Source: an uncultured Lachnospiraceae bacterium (GTDB lineage: Bacteria > Bacillota > Clostridia > Lachnospirales > Lachnospiraceae). Taken from it: DNA of 64,000 nt. The first letter of the stretch is position 1. The number at the start of each line of letters is the position of its first letter. Shown in pieces: positions 47,042 to 56,502 of the stretch. Below the pieces are notes generated by a model. It was not told the origin of the DNA and ran no database searches. It saw only the letters and a program-made list of their open reading frames with translations. Made by a program: the position numbers and the translations under genes. The stretch covers positions 1-64,000 of the forward strand of contig CAJUSJ010000006.1 of NCBI GenBank assembly GCA_910588865.1, in the 5' to 3' direction.

Positions 47042-47623
47042 GTGGGAAAAGAAAAAGAGCTGTGGAAGCCAGGGAACATGCTTTATCCGGTGCCGGCGGT
47101 GATGGTAAGCTGCCAGAGGCCGGGGGAGGCTCCCAATATCATCACGGTGGCGTGGGCCGGAACCATCTGCTCCGACCCGGTGATGCTGTCCATCTCCGTG
47201 AGAAAGGAGCGGCACAGCTACGAGATCATAAAACATACAGGAGAGTTTGTGGTGAACTTGGTGACCAGGGACCTGGTCTATGCCGCTGATTACTGCGGGG
47301 TAAAGTCCGGGCGGGATGTGGATAAGTTCAGGGACATGAACTTAACGCCCCGGGCCTCCGTCCATGTTCAGGCTCCGGGCATTGAGGAGAGTCCGGTGAA
47401 TTTAGAGTGCCGGGTAAAACAGGTAATCGAATTGGGCAGCCATGACATGTTTCTCGCGGAGGTCGAGGGAGTGACTGTGGACAGGGAATATATAGATGAG
47501 AAGGGAAAGTTCCATCTCAACGATACAGGACTTGTCAGCTATTCCCATGGAGAGTATTTTCAGCTGGGAGAGAAGCTGGGGAAATTCGGCTACTCTGTGA
47601 GGAAGAAGAAAAACAGCCATTGA
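47042..47623 (+). CDS. Flavin reductase-like FMN-binding protein
   Basis: About 193 residues, of the flavin reductase/FMN-binding split-barrel family: NMLYPVPAVMVSCQRPGE, then NIITVAWAGTICSDPVMLSISVR, the FMN-binding core, and GEFVVNLV. It probably binds FMN or uses free flavin with NAD(P)H; its partner is unknown. The start is uncertain: GTG at 47042 is eight bases after AGGCAGG, and a GTG at 47033 is also in frame. Confidence 0.87.
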   Translation: MGKEKELWKPGNMLYPVPAVMVSCQRPGEAPNIITVAWAGTICSDPVMLSISVRKERHSYEIIKHTGEFVVNLVTRDLVYAADYCGVKSGRDVDKFRDMNLTPRASVHVQAPGIEESPVNLECRVKQVIELGSHDMFLAEVEGVTVDREYIDEKGKFHLNDTGLVSYSHGEYFQLGEKLGKFGYSVRKKKNSH

Positions 47624-47656
47624 CACAGGGAATTGACCGGGGAGAGAACAGGAAAT

Positions 47657-48178
47657 ATGACAGGGAAAGAGAGAAATTATACGCTGATCGGCATGCCGGC
47701 GTCAGGGAAAAGCACGGTGGGAGTCCTTCTGGCCAAGCGGCTGGGGTTCTCCTTTGTGGACGTGGATATTGTGATTCAGGAGAAAGAGAAAAGGCTTCTG
47801 AAGGAGATTATTGCCCAGGAAGGGATTGACGGGTTCATGGCAGTGGAGAACCGGATCAATGCCTCCCTGGATGCGGACCGTTCGGTGATCGCTCCGGGCG
47901 GCAGCGTGATCTACGGGAAAGAGGCCATGGAACATCTCAGGGAGATCAGCACTATCGTATATCTGAAGCTGAGCTATGAGGATGTGAAAAAGAGGCTGGG
48001 CAATCTGGTGGATCGGGGAGTGGTGCTGAAAGACGGAATGACGCTGTTGGATCTGTACAACGAGAGAGTTCCTTACTATGAGAGGTACGCGGATATCACC
48101 GTGGATGAGACCGGACAGACGGTCGGGGAGACCGTGGATTATCTGAGGGATCTGATCGAAAAGAGGCTTGGGCTTTAA
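47657..48178 (+). CDS. Shikimate kinase-like protein
   Basis: A 173-residue P-loop kinase. Walker A is GMPASGKST, the substrate-binding DVD is at VDVDIVIQ, and APGGSVIYG supplies the Gly-Gly motif that binds the shikimate carboxylate. The lid has RGVVLKDGM rather than the usual LxxRxPLY-type sequence, so the substrate may differ from shikimate. No other aromatic pathway genes are near. ATG at 47657; a TTG eight codons upstream is less likely. Confidence 0.78.
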   Translation: MTGKERNYTLIGMPASGKSTVGVLLAKRLGFSFVDVDIVIQEKEKRLLKEIIAQEGIDGFMAVENRINASLDADRSVIAPGGSVIYGKEAMEHLREISTIVYLKLSYEDVKKRLGNLVDRGVVLKDGMTLLDLYNERVPYYERYADITVDETGQTVGETVDYLRDLIEKRLGL

Positions 48179-48182
48179 AATG

Positions 48183-48233
48183 GAGGGTACTCCTCAGTCA
48201 TCAAAAACAGATGACCGAGGAGTACCCTCTTTG
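48183..48233. terminator. Strong bidirectional terminator
   Basis: GAGGGTACTCCTCAGTCATC (48183-48202) pairs with its complement at 48210-48229 with a single A-C mismatch and a seven-base loop, followed by TTTGT. It ends the plus-strand kinase gene and can also end the minus-strand PBP unit, which converges on it. Confidence 0.88.
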
Positions 48234-48288
48234 TATTTACCCGCGGGAAAGGAGATTTGCGGCGGCAGCCCCGCTAAACGATACCTGC

Positions 48289-48624
48289 CTACAGCATCTC
48301 CATATAAGCCAGGACCTGGTCTAATAGGATCAGACCATAGTGTACAAACACAGCCAGGATAGCCAGGGTTATGAGCAGGAATATGGTCTTGTAGATCAGG
48401 TAGGCTTTGGCAAAATCCTTTTTGGCCCCCGCGGAGGGGCTGCAGGCCAGGATTATCAGGTAGATCCACCCGATAATGGGAATGTTCATGCACATGAAGG
48501 TTACGAACCAGCTTCTCACGGGAACAGCGGCGGCAGGCTTTTTGGAAACCGGGCCGGATTCATCTGGAGAAGGTTCTTCCGGGGTTCGGCGCGACCACGG
48601 CCACAATGGTATTTTCACGATCAT
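48289..48624 (-). CDS. Small membrane protein downstream of PBP1
   Basis: A 111-residue protein with a charged, Pro-rich N-terminal 35 residues and two or three hydrophobic segments (WFVTFMCMNIPIIGWIYLII and TIFLLITLAILAVFVHYGLIL). No family recognised with confidence. Its start overlaps the PBP stop (ATGA), so it is translationally coupled to the PBP and may work with it. Confidence 0.72.
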   Translation of the reverse strand: MIVKIPLWPWSRRTPEEPSPDESGPVSKKPAAAVPVRSWFVTFMCMNIPIIGWIYLIILACSPSAGAKKDFAKAYLIYKTIFLLITLAILAVFVHYGLILLDQVLAYMEML

Positions 48625-51600
48625 CTCACCCCCGGTCCTTTGGACGGTGTCCAGTAATATTGTTCTGTCTGATACAAATCATAAAGCTCCTGCTGCTCCC
48701 TGTCCTTTCGCTGGGCCTGGTAGGTGTTCCACTGGGCCTGGGTGGGCAGCGTCCGGATCCTGGTTATGGCCGCTTCCAGACGGGCCCGGTATTCGTCGGT
48801 AGCGGTGTAGCCGTAAAGCTCGCCCAGCTTGTCGATGGCCGTGGTGACCAGCTGGTCCGCGTCAGAGGACCGGTACTGTATGGCCTCCACCATCTCAAGG
48901 GCTGTCTCAAAGGCAGCGATACGGTTTTGGATCTCTTCCTCTTTCCGCCGCCCTTCGGCTTCCTGGTCAGCCTTGCGGCGCTCCCGCTGCCTTGCCAGCT
49001 CCTGCCGCTCATCGTAAACCCGGATGGCATCTGCCATGGAATCCATGATCTGTGAGAATTCCTCCCATCTGGTCTCAGCCCTGTCGAAAAGCTCTTTTCT
49101 CTTGTCGCCATCCTCCAGCCTGGTTAAGCCCTGGGAAATGGCCTGGTATTCGCTTCGGACTTCTGGAACGTCTTCTACAGAGTCAATGGTCCTGTCCTCA
49201 AAAGCGGAAACCATGTTTTCCAGTTCGTCTGTAAGCCTTTTCTGTGTCTTTTCCGTGATGTTCTGCTGGGCCCGGAACTGGGAGCTGGTGCTGAAATAAT
49301 CTACTAAGTTGGTGCCGGCGGCGTAATCCGGCTCTATGTAGAGTCCGTCTGCCAGGTACACCACAGGAGGGGCCGGCAGAAGGGGAGGCTCGGCGGGCGG
49401 TTCTTCCGCGGGGGTCTCCGGGGTTTCCGCCGGAGGTTCCTCCTGCCCCTGGGGATCGGAAATTTCTTCACTGCTTTCTCCTGGCTGGGGGCTTTCCTCA
49501 GCCGGGTCAGGCGATGAGGGAATCCCTGGCCCTATGGGGGCGGGACGGGTGGGCTGGGGTACAGGCTGGCTGCCCACTCCCGGCCCCACGCCGGGCCCGA
49601 TCTCCTGAGATGTGCCGGGTCCCGCGGGGGTCTCTGAAGCGCTGCCGGGGCCTGCCTCCTGTTCCTGGGAACCGCCCGGACCAGGTACTCCCGGTCCGGC
49701 CCCGGTGTGCATGTAGTAAACAGCCTCCTCTTCCTGGACAGCGGCGGCAGTGTACACAGGCTCCGCCGCCGCCACATCCGGTGCCGCTATGACGGTGCTC
49801 ATAAGCTGTCTTGACTCAGCGTCCTCCCTGGAGATGGAGGTCAGGGCTGGATGGAGCCGTTCTCCGGTGACGGAGTTGTAAGTATCTTTCACCACGGTTT
49901 CAGGGCGCTCCCAGTCCCAGGGCTCCAGGTTCTCGTGTAGCTGGTTCATGACGTTTTTCCATATGGCCCCGGCATAGGTGCTGCCGTAGACTCCCGGCAT
50001 GGCCCTGGGGGTGTCGTAGCCCACCCAGACAGCGGTGGTGTAATAGCGGGTGTACCCGCAGAACCAGGTATCCTTGCTGCTGTTGGTGGTTCCGGTTTTT
50101 CCCGCCGCGGGCATGCCGCCCGCGAGCCCCAGGCCCCTGCCTGTGCCGTAGGGGGAGGTGAAGGTGCCCTTTAACACGTCCGTAAGCATAAAAGCGCTGT
50201 CGCTGCCATATACCTGTCTGGTAATGGAGGGTATGCGGGAAGTGAGGGTGCCTTCGTGCTCATGTTCGATCCTGAGGATACAGGTGCGGTCATTGTAAAG
50301 GCCGCTGTTGGCCAGGGTGCTGAAGCCCTTTGCCATATCCACCACCCGCACGCCGTTGGTAAATCCGCCGATGCTCAGGGACTGAACACCATTGTCCACA
50401 TAGGTGAGCCTGTGGAACTGCATGCTGTCCAAGTAGCTGAGCCCGGTGTCAATGCCGATATCCTCCAGAACCTGCCAGGCCACGGTGTTTAAGCTGCGGT
50501 TTAAGGCTTCCCGGACAGTGACAGGACCGTAGTACCGGCCTCCGCTGTTGGAAGGCCCATCCTCCCACTTGTGGTCGTCTACCACCCGGGAAGGATAATA
50601 TTCGCCGGTGTCAAAGGCAGGACCGTAGTCAATGAGGGGCTTGATGGTGCTTCCGGGCTGCCTGGCGCTTAAGTAGCCCCGGTTGAACTGGTCCTCCGTA
50701 CCCCGCCCGCCCACGATGGCCACCACGTAGTTGGTCTGATTGTCCACAATTACCCCGGCTCCCTGGAGGGCGAACTTCCCGTTCTCCTGAATCTCCGTAA
50801 AGGGGGAGAGAACCTGATCCAAATGGGTCTGGAGCATCTGCTGGATATCCTGGTCAAGGGATGTGTAGATCTGATAGCCTCCGCTTCGTATGGAGTCATT
50901 TTTCTCATTGTACACAGTGGTGTAGAGTTCTATGTACTGGTCATAGTCCTGCTTGTCCGCGAAGGTGTAGCGGAAAGAAAATTCCTCCTGCTTCATCAGC
51001 TCCAAGGAGGCGCAGTGGACCGCGTAGCTGGTGAGATAGCTGTCGTCAGTGCCTTCCTGCTCCTGCCGCTGGATGCGCAGAGGCTGGCTTACCGCTTTGT
51101 CGTAGGCCTCCTGGGACAGCATGTCCACCTCCAGCATGCTCTTAAGGACCTCATCCCTTTTCCTGCGGGAAGCGTCGGGGTGGGTGATGGGGTCGTAGGC
51201 TGACGGGCTGTTGCTGATGCCTACAAGGACCGCGGCTTCGTAAACCTCCAAGTCCGCGGCGTCCTTGCCGAAATAGTATTGGCTGGCGGCCTGGACCCCG
51301 TAGCACCGATGGCCGTAAAAATTGGTGTTGCAGTAGAATTCCATGATATCGGCCTTGGAGTAGGCCTTCTCGATCTCAGGGGCCAGCAGGATCTCCACCA
51401 TCTTGCGGGTAAAGGTCTTTTCCTGGGTCAGGTAGGTGTTTTTAATGATCTGCTGGGTAATGGTGCTCCCGCCCTGGGTGATAGCGCCCTTGTGCTTTAC
51501 CAGGGCAAGCCCTGCCCGGAAGGTGGCGATCCAGTCCACCCCGCTGTGGGTCTTAAAACGCCGGTCCTCCTGGGCGATGTAGGCGTTTTGCAGGTTCAGG

Positions 51601-51920
51601 CTGATGTCCGAGATGTCCGCATACTCGTAATGGCCCGCGTTGATAATGCCGATACGGTTCCCGTCCTTGTCAAAGATCTCTGTATCGGACAGCATGCTGA
51701 AATCGTCCCGCTTCATCTGGGCCAGGGTGTCATAGGCCACCTGTCGGCCATCCTCCAGCTGAGGTTTTACTTTGATGAAGATCAGGACGCCTGCCGCCAC
51801 ACAGAGTATGAGGAACACTGTCACGATCTGGAGGGCGGACTGGAGGATCCAGCCCACAGCGCCCAGAAGACTGAAGACAGCGGCAAACAGTATGCGGACG
51901 AATTTTTTAACAAAATTCAT
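48621..51920 (-). CDS. Class A penicillin-binding protein with long C-terminal extension
   Basis: Bifunctional peptidoglycan polymerase of 1099 residues. After an N-terminal membrane anchor (about 10-45) comes the GT51 glycosyltransferase (IAQEDRRFKTHSGVDW, GGSTITQQIIKN) and the transpeptidase with SxxK in RQPGSTIKPL and KTGT in AGKTGTTNSS. From about residue 700 the protein continues with a Pro/Gly/Glu-rich stretch of some 130 residues and then about 230 residues of mostly coiled helix, a tail not found in ordinary PBP1A. ATG at 51920 behind AAAGGA. Convergent with the upstream kinase gene. Confidence 0.93.
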   Translation of the reverse strand: MNFVKKFVRILFAAVFSLLGAVGWILQSALQIVTVFLILCVAAGVLIFIKVKPQLEDGRQVAYDTLAQMKRDDFSMLSDTEIFDKDGNRIGIINAGHYEYADISDISLNLQNAYIAQEDRRFKTHSGVDWIATFRAGLALVKHKGAITQGGSTITQQIIKNTYLTQEKTFTRKMVEILLAPEIEKAYSKADIMEFYCNTNFYGHRCYGVQAASQYYFGKDAADLEVYEAAVLVGISNSPSAYDPITHPDASRRKRDEVLKSMLEVDMLSQEAYDKAVSQPLRIQRQEQEGTDDSYLTSYAVHCASLELMKQEEFSFRYTFADKQDYDQYIELYTTVYNEKNDSIRSGGYQIYTSLDQDIQQMLQTHLDQVLSPFTEIQENGKFALQGAGVIVDNQTNYVVAIVGGRGTEDQFNRGYLSARQPGSTIKPLIDYGPAFDTGEYYPSRVVDDHKWEDGPSNSGGRYYGPVTVREALNRSLNTVAWQVLEDIGIDTGLSYLDSMQFHRLTYVDNGVQSLSIGGFTNGVRVVDMAKGFSTLANSGLYNDRTCILRIEHEHEGTLTSRIPSITRQVYGSDSAFMLTDVLKGTFTSPYGTGRGLGLAGGMPAAGKTGTTNSSKDTWFCGYTRYYTTAVWVGYDTPRAMPGVYGSTYAGAIWKNVMNQLHENLEPWDWERPETVVKDTYNSVTGERLHPALTSISREDAESRQLMSTVIAAPDVAAAEPVYTAAAVQEEEAVYYMHTGAGPGVPGPGGSQEQEAGPGSASETPAGPGTSQEIGPGVGPGVGSQPVPQPTRPAPIGPGIPSSPDPAEESPQPGESSEEISDPQGQEEPPAETPETPAEEPPAEPPLLPAPPVVYLADGLYIEPDYAAGTNLVDYFSTSSQFRAQQNITEKTQKRLTDELENMVSAFEDRTIDSVEDVPEVRSEYQAISQGLTRLEDGDKRKELFDRAETRWEEFSQIMDSMADAIRVYDERQELARQRERRKADQEAEGRRKEEEIQNRIAAFETALEMVEAIQYRSSDADQLVTTAIDKLGELYGYTATDEYRARLEAAITRIRTLPTQAQWNTYQAQRKDREQQELYDLYQTEQYYWTPSKGPGVR

Positions 51921-52021
51921 GGCATATAATCCTTTCTGAAGTTTTCAAAATTAAGTAATTCCTATTATAAAACAAAAACCAAAAAAAGGGGATAAAAATT
52001 CAGAAATTTTCTTGAAGGAAT

Positions 52022-52051
52022 TTGAAAAATGCTATAAGATTAGGATATAAA
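52022..52051 (+). promoter_or_regulatory. Probable promoter of the AIM24-kinase unit
   Basis: TTGAAA (52022-52027) and TATAAA (52046-52051) with an 18-base spacer. The gene start at 52081 is preceded by AAGGAGG. Confidence 0.55.
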
Positions 52052-52080
52052 AAATTTATTAACCAAGGAGGACCTGTGAG

Positions 52081-52764
52081 ATGCAGTATAGAGTATTGGG
52101 AGATACCATGCCAGCCGTTGAGGTGCTGTTTGACGCTGCCGGGGAGGGGATGTACACACAGTCAGGAGGAATGGCGTGGATGACAGAGGGGGTGGAGATG
52201 TCCACCAACACCAAAGGCGGTTTGATGAAAGGGCTTGGGCGCATGTTTGCGGGGGAATCCCTGTTTATGGCTACTTACCGGGCCCAGAAGGCAGGGGCCA
52301 TGATCGCGTTCGCGTCCACTGTGGCGGGGCGGATCCTGCCTGTGGATGTGAGCCAGGGCGGTTTAGTCTGCCAGAAGGGCGCTTTTCTGTGCGCACAGGA
52401 GAGTGTTAACCTGGATATCACCTTTACCAAGAAATTTTCCGCGGGCCTGTTCGGCGGGGAGGGCTTTATCCTTCAGGAGATAAGCGGCCAGGGGATGGCT
52501 TTCCTTGAGATAGACGGAGACATGGTGGAGAAGAATCTGGCTCCCGGAGAGGTTCTCAAGGTGGACACGGGTAATGTGGTGGCCTTTGAGAAGAGTGTAA
52601 ACTATGAGGTGGAGACCGTAAAAGGTCTGGGAAATATCTTCTTCGGAGGGGAGGGCCTGTTCCTGACCAAGCTGACCGGTCCGGGAAGAGTGGTTCTTCA
52701 GACCCAGAATATCGCTGAGTTCGCCGGACGTATCGCCCGTTTTATCCCTACCAGCGGAAAGTAA
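52081..52764 (+). CDS. AIM24 / TIGR00266 family protein
   Basis: A 227-residue soluble protein of the AIM24 family, a double beta-propeller-like/beta-prism fold rich in glycine turns. Typical stretches are GGMAWMTEGVEMSTNTKGG, FLEIDGDMVEKNLAPGE and GLGNIFFGGEGLFLTKLTGPG. The bacterial role is unknown; related proteins are linked to mitochondrial membrane organisation in yeast. ATG at 52081, 15 bases before the kinase gene. Confidence 0.9.
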   Translation: MQYRVLGDTMPAVEVLFDAAGEGMYTQSGGMAWMTEGVEMSTNTKGGLMKGLGRMFAGESLFMATYRAQKAGAMIAFASTVAGRILPVDVSQGGLVCQKGAFLCAQESVNLDITFTKKFSAGLFGGEGFILQEISGQGMAFLEIDGDMVEKNLAPGEVLKVDTGNVVAFEKSVNYEVETVKGLGNIFFGGEGLFLTKLTGPGRVVLQTQNIAEFAGRIARFIPTSGK

Positions 52765-52779
52765 AAGGAGGAAAAGAAA

Positions 52780-53745
52780 ATGATGAAGAGATTACTGGCC
52801 ATCGGGGAAGCCCTTATTGATTTTATACCAGAAGAGACTGGAAAAGAACTGAAAAATGTGCGCGGTTTTCAGCCAGCGGTGGGAGGGGCTCCGGCCAATG
52901 TGTGCGGCGCTTTCGTAAAGCTGGGCGGGGAAGCCGCCATGATCACACAGCTGGGGGATGATCCCTTTGGAGACAAGATCGCGGATGAGTTCGCCTCCTG
53001 CGGGATCAGCTGTGATTATGTTAAGAGGACAAAGGAGGCCAACACCTCCCTGGCCTTTGTGGCCCTCAAGGAAGACGGCAACCGGGAGTTTTCCTTCTAC
53101 CGGAAGCCGGGGGCTGATATGCTGCTGAAGCCGGAGGATGTGAAGGAGGAGTGGTTTGAGGATGCCTTTGCTCTCCACTTCTGTTCGGTTTCCCTGGGAG
53201 ATTTCCCCATGAAGGAGGCCCACAGAAAGGCCATTCAGTACGGAGCGGCCAGGGGAGCTATCATAAGCTTTGATCCCAATCTCCGCCTGCAGCTTTGGGA
53301 TGACCCCGAAAAGCTGCGTCAGGCTATACTGGAGTTCATGCCCCTTAGCCATGTGCTCAAGATCTCCGACGAGGAGCTGGAGTTTATCACAGGCTGTGCC
53401 AGTATTGAGGAGGCTCTTCCGAAGCTTTTGACAGGAAACACTGCCATGGTGATCTACACCAAGGGGTCTGAGGGGGCGGAATGCTACACCGCGGGCGCGA
53501 GAGCCAGCGCCCTCAGCCAGAAGGTGAAGGCTGTGGACACCACGGGAGCGGGAGACGGATTTATCGGATCTTTCTTATACCGGCTGGCCTCCTTAAAGGT
53601 GACGGCTGAGAATCTGTCCAGCGTGGCTGGGGAGGAGCTGGAAGCCTGCCTTAAGTTCGCCAACGCCTTCTGCGGCATCAGCGTGACAAAGCATGGGGCC
53701 ATTGCCTCCTACCCAACCATGGAGGAGATGAAGGAGTGGGTCTGA
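52780..53745 (+). CDS. PfkB-family sugar kinase, probable fructokinase
   Basis: A 321-residue ribokinase-fold kinase. It has GEALIDFIP at the N terminus, GGAPANVCGAFVKLGG, and the PfkB signature DTTGAGDGFIGSFLYRL with the catalytic Asp. The sequence around GGAPANV and FRKPGADM-like YRKPGADMLL fits the fructokinase (ScrK) branch, but the substrate is not proven. ATG behind AAAAGGAGG. Its stop is one base from that of the convergent amidohydrolase. Confidence 0.9.
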   Translation: MMKRLLAIGEALIDFIPEETGKELKNVRGFQPAVGGAPANVCGAFVKLGGEAAMITQLGDDPFGDKIADEFASCGISCDYVKRTKEANTSLAFVALKEDGNREFSFYRKPGADMLLKPEDVKEEWFEDAFALHFCSVSLGDFPMKEAHRKAIQYGAARGAIISFDPNLRLQLWDDPEKLRQAILEFMPLSHVLKISDEELEFITGCASIEEALPKLLTGNTAMVIYTKGSEGAECYTAGARASALSQKVKAVDTTGAGDGFIGSFLYRLASLKVTAENLSSVAGEELEACLKFANAFCGISVTKHGAIASYPTMEEMKEWV

Positions 53746-53746
53746 T

Positions 53747-54922
53747 CTAATAGGCCTCCACTGCTTTCAGGTACACGGCAAGCTCCAGTTCAAGAGCGAT
53801 CGACAGCCCTCTCTGGTCGATCTGGAATTTACAGTTGTGATGGGGAGCGGCCTGGTCCACAAGGTCCGGGTCCGCCATCCCCACATGGAAGAAGGTGCCG
53901 GGCTTTTTCAGAAGATAGTAACTGAAATCTTCTCCTCCAAGGCCCGGCTCTTCTGTTTTCCAGACATAGCCCATGGCCTCCGCTGCCTGGCGGACCAGAA
54001 GAGTCTCTGTCTCCGTGTTCACGGTGGAGGGGTAGCCGACGGTGGTGGTTACCTGGCAGGTACAGCCATAAGCGCCGCAGATCCCCTCACAAACCTTGTT
54101 TAAGTGCTTAAACAGGGAATCGGTAAGGTCGTTGTTAAAAGTTCTTAAATTACCGCCCAGGGTCACTTCCGACGGGATGATGTTGGGATACTGGCCGCCC
54201 TGTATGTAAGATACGGTGAAAACCGCTTTCTCTAAGGGGCTGGCCTTCTCCGCCAGGAGCTGGTTGACGGCAGAGGCCAGAAGGCAGGCCACGGGGACAG
54301 GATTTACCCCGTTCTGGGGGGCGCTGCCGTGTCCTCCTTTGCCCTTGACCGTCACCTCATAGACCCCGACGCAGGCAGAGTCGGCCCCCATATTGGAGAC
54401 GATTTCACCCAGGGCCATGTTGGCGGAACAGTGGAGCCCATAGATGGCGTCTACGTCATCCATGACGCCGTCCTCACACAGGCTTTTGGCACCGCCGGGA
54501 AGCTTTTCCTCTCCGCTCTGGAAGATGAATTTTACCGTTCCCTTTATGAGCTCCCGATGCTGGGCCAGAAGGGCGGCAAAGGCCAGGAGGGTGGCGGTGT
54601 GGCTGTCGTGGCCGCAGGCATGCATTACCCCGAAAGTCGCGGACTTGTAAGGAAGGTCGGTTTCTTCCTGGACAGGAAGGGCGTCAATGTCTGCCCGGAA
54701 AGCGATCACAGGCCCAGGGACAGAGCCTTCCAGGATACCTGCTACGCTGGTGCCGCGGATGCCCTCCTGAAGGCGGATGCCCAGCCCGGTCAGGTGTTCT
54801 TTGATGTAAGCGCTGGTCTCATACTCCTGAAAGGACAGCTCCGGGTGGGCGTGGAGATGGTGAAAATGTTTCAGCTGCAGGTCTGTATAACCTTGTGTCA
54901 GTTTTTTTACAAGTTCTTTCAT
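53747..54922 (-). CDS. M20D amidohydrolase (N-acyl amino acid hydrolase type)
   Basis: A 391-residue metallopeptidase of the M20D group (HipO/AbgB/IAA-amino acid hydrolase-like). The metal motif MHACGHDSHTATLLAFA, the catalytic SGEEKLPGGAK region, GLHCSANMALGEI and GGEDFSYYLLKKPGTFFHVG near the C terminus are clear. It removes acyl groups from amino acids or small peptides. ATG at 54922 behind AAGGAGGA; the longer in-frame upstream extension is not needed. Confidence 0.93.
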   Translation of the reverse strand: MKELVKKLTQGYTDLQLKHFHHLHAHPELSFQEYETSAYIKEHLTGLGIRLQEGIRGTSVAGILEGSVPGPVIAFRADIDALPVQEETDLPYKSATFGVMHACGHDSHTATLLAFAALLAQHRELIKGTVKFIFQSGEEKLPGGAKSLCEDGVMDDVDAIYGLHCSANMALGEIVSNMGADSACVGVYEVTVKGKGGHGSAPQNGVNPVPVACLLASAVNQLLAEKASPLEKAVFTVSYIQGGQYPNIIPSEVTLGGNLRTFNNDLTDSLFKHLNKVCEGICGAYGCTCQVTTTVGYPSTVNTETETLLVRQAAEAMGYVWKTEEPGLGGEDFSYYLLKKPGTFFHVGMADPDLVDQAAPHHNCKFQIDQRGLSIALELELAVYLKAVEAY

Positions 54923-55022
54923 GGCAAGTTTCCTCCTTATGTGAGCGATTCGCGGGTATTCATTAGTAGTGACGCTGTCACAGGGCATGTGAACAGTATC
55001 TCTATTGTATCATATTTTGAAC

Positions 55023-55064
55023 AAAAGAGCAGGAGAATCAGTAGATTTTCCTGCTCTTTTTTAT
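55023..55064. terminator. Terminator-like hairpin between divergent genes
   Basis: AAAAGAGCAGGA (55023-55034) pairs perfectly with TCCTGCTCTTTT (55049-55060); a TTATT follows on the plus strand and a T-rich stretch on the minus strand. It lies upstream of murC and upstream of the divergent amidohydrolase, so there is no obvious gene for it to end. It may stop antisense or read-through transcription, or act in the murC leader. Confidence 0.7.
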
Positions 55065-55121
55065 TATAATAAGAAGGAAGCCGTACCTGGCTTCCTATAA
55101 AGAGTAAAGGCGGAAATAAGT

Positions 55122-56501
55122 ATGTATGAGATAGATTTCAGTAAACCATGTCATGTGCATTTTATCGGTATCGGCGGGATCAGCATGAGCGGTCTGGCTG
55201 AGATCCTTATGGAGGAAGGGTTTAAGGTGTCCGGCTCTGACACCCACCGATCAGGGCTCACCGACCATTTGGAGAACAGAGGGGCGAAGGTGTTTTACGG
55301 ACAGAAGGCAGCCAACATCACGGACAGCATCGACGCGGCAGTGTACACAGCGGCAGTGCACCCGGACAATCCGGAATACGCGGAGGCGGCAAAGAGGGGG
55401 ATTCCCATGCTGAGCCGGGCGGAGCTTTTAGGGCAGATGATGAAGAATTATAAATATGCGGCCGGCATTGCCGGAACCCATGGGAAGACCACCACCACCT
55501 CCATGGTGACAGAGATCCTTATGGCGGCCCACAGGGATCCCACCATATCCGTAGGAGGCATCTTAAATTCCATTGGAGGCAATATCCGGGTAGGCGGGTC
55601 TGAGCTGTTTGTGACAGAGGCCTGTGAGTACACCAACAGTTTTCTGTCCTTTTACCCCAATATGGAGGTGATCTTAAATATTGAGGAGGATCACCTGGAT
55701 TTCTTTAAGGATCTTGACGATATCCGCCATTCCTTCCACCTGTTCGCCAGACGTCTCCCCAGGGAAGGGGTGCTGGTGATCAACAGCGACATTGAAAATT
55801 ATCAGGAGATCACGGATGGCCTTAAGTGCCGGGTGGTGACCGTGGGCCGCGACCCCAAAAGCGATTACAGCGCGGGACATATTGTGTATGACGAGTACGC
55901 GCGGGATACTTTTGACCTGATGATCGGGGGGAAGAAGGCAGAGGTCATCACACTGGGAGTGCCGGGTGAGCATAATGTGTACAATGCCCTGGCGGCCATT
56001 GCCCTGTGCCGGGAGCTGGGAGTGGACATGAAGGCTATCAAAGAGGGCCTGGCCCGTTTTATGGGAACCAACCGCAGGTTTGAGAAGAAAGGGGAGATGG
56101 GCGGCGTCACCATCATCGACGACTATGCCCACCACCCCAGGGAGATCGCGGCCACCCTGGCCACGGCAAAAAATTATCCACACAGAAGGCTGTGGTGCGT
56201 GTTCCAGCCTCACACCTACAGCAGGACAAAGGCTTTCCTTGACCAGTTCGCGGAGAGTCTCGCTGCGGCTGACGAGGTGATCCTGGCGGACATCTACGCG
56301 GCCAGGGAGACCGACACTTTGGGGATCAGCTCCCGGGATATCGCGGAGAGGATCCGGGAAAGAGGGACCATTGCCCACTACTTTTCCACATTTGAAGAAA
56401 TTGAGAAATTTATTTTAAAAAATTGTGTTCACGGTGATTTGTTGATAACTATGGGGGCCGGAGATATTGTAAATGTGGGGGAAAACCTCCTTGGAAGGTA
56501 A
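55122..56501 (+). CDS. murC: UDP-N-acetylmuramate-L-alanine ligase
   Basis: MurC adds L-alanine, the first amino acid of the stem peptide, to UDP-MurNAc using ATP. The 459-residue protein has HFIGIGGISMSGLAEIL (UDP-binding N domain), the ATP loop GTHGKTTTTSM, and the C-domain YAHHPREIAATL and FQPHTYSRTKAFLD. ATG at 55122 behind AAAGGCGGA. A TATAAT at 55065-55070, just after the hairpin, is a possible -10. The gene ends directly in the DnaA-box cluster. Confidence 0.96.
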   Translation: MYEIDFSKPCHVHFIGIGGISMSGLAEILMEEGFKVSGSDTHRSGLTDHLENRGAKVFYGQKAANITDSIDAAVYTAAVHPDNPEYAEAAKRGIPMLSRAELLGQMMKNYKYAAGIAGTHGKTTTTSMVTEILMAAHRDPTISVGGILNSIGGNIRVGGSELFVTEACEYTNSFLSFYPNMEVILNIEEDHLDFFKDLDDIRHSFHLFARRLPREGVLVINSDIENYQEITDGLKCRVVTVGRDPKSDYSAGHIVYDEYARDTFDLMIGGKKAEVITLGVPGEHNVYNALAAIALCRELGVDMKAIKEGLARFMGTNRRFEKKGEMGGVTIIDDYAHHPREIAATLATAKNYPHRRLWCVFQPHTYSRTKAFLDQFAESLAAADEVILADIYAARETDTLGISSRDIAERIRERGTIAHYFSTFEEIEKFILKNCVHGDLLITMGAGDIVNVGENLLGR

Positions 56502-56502
56502 G

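Noticed and set aside
51279..51929. Plus-strand open frame of 216 codons inside the PBP gene
   Set aside because: Shadow of the PBP N-terminal region, no start signal or family.
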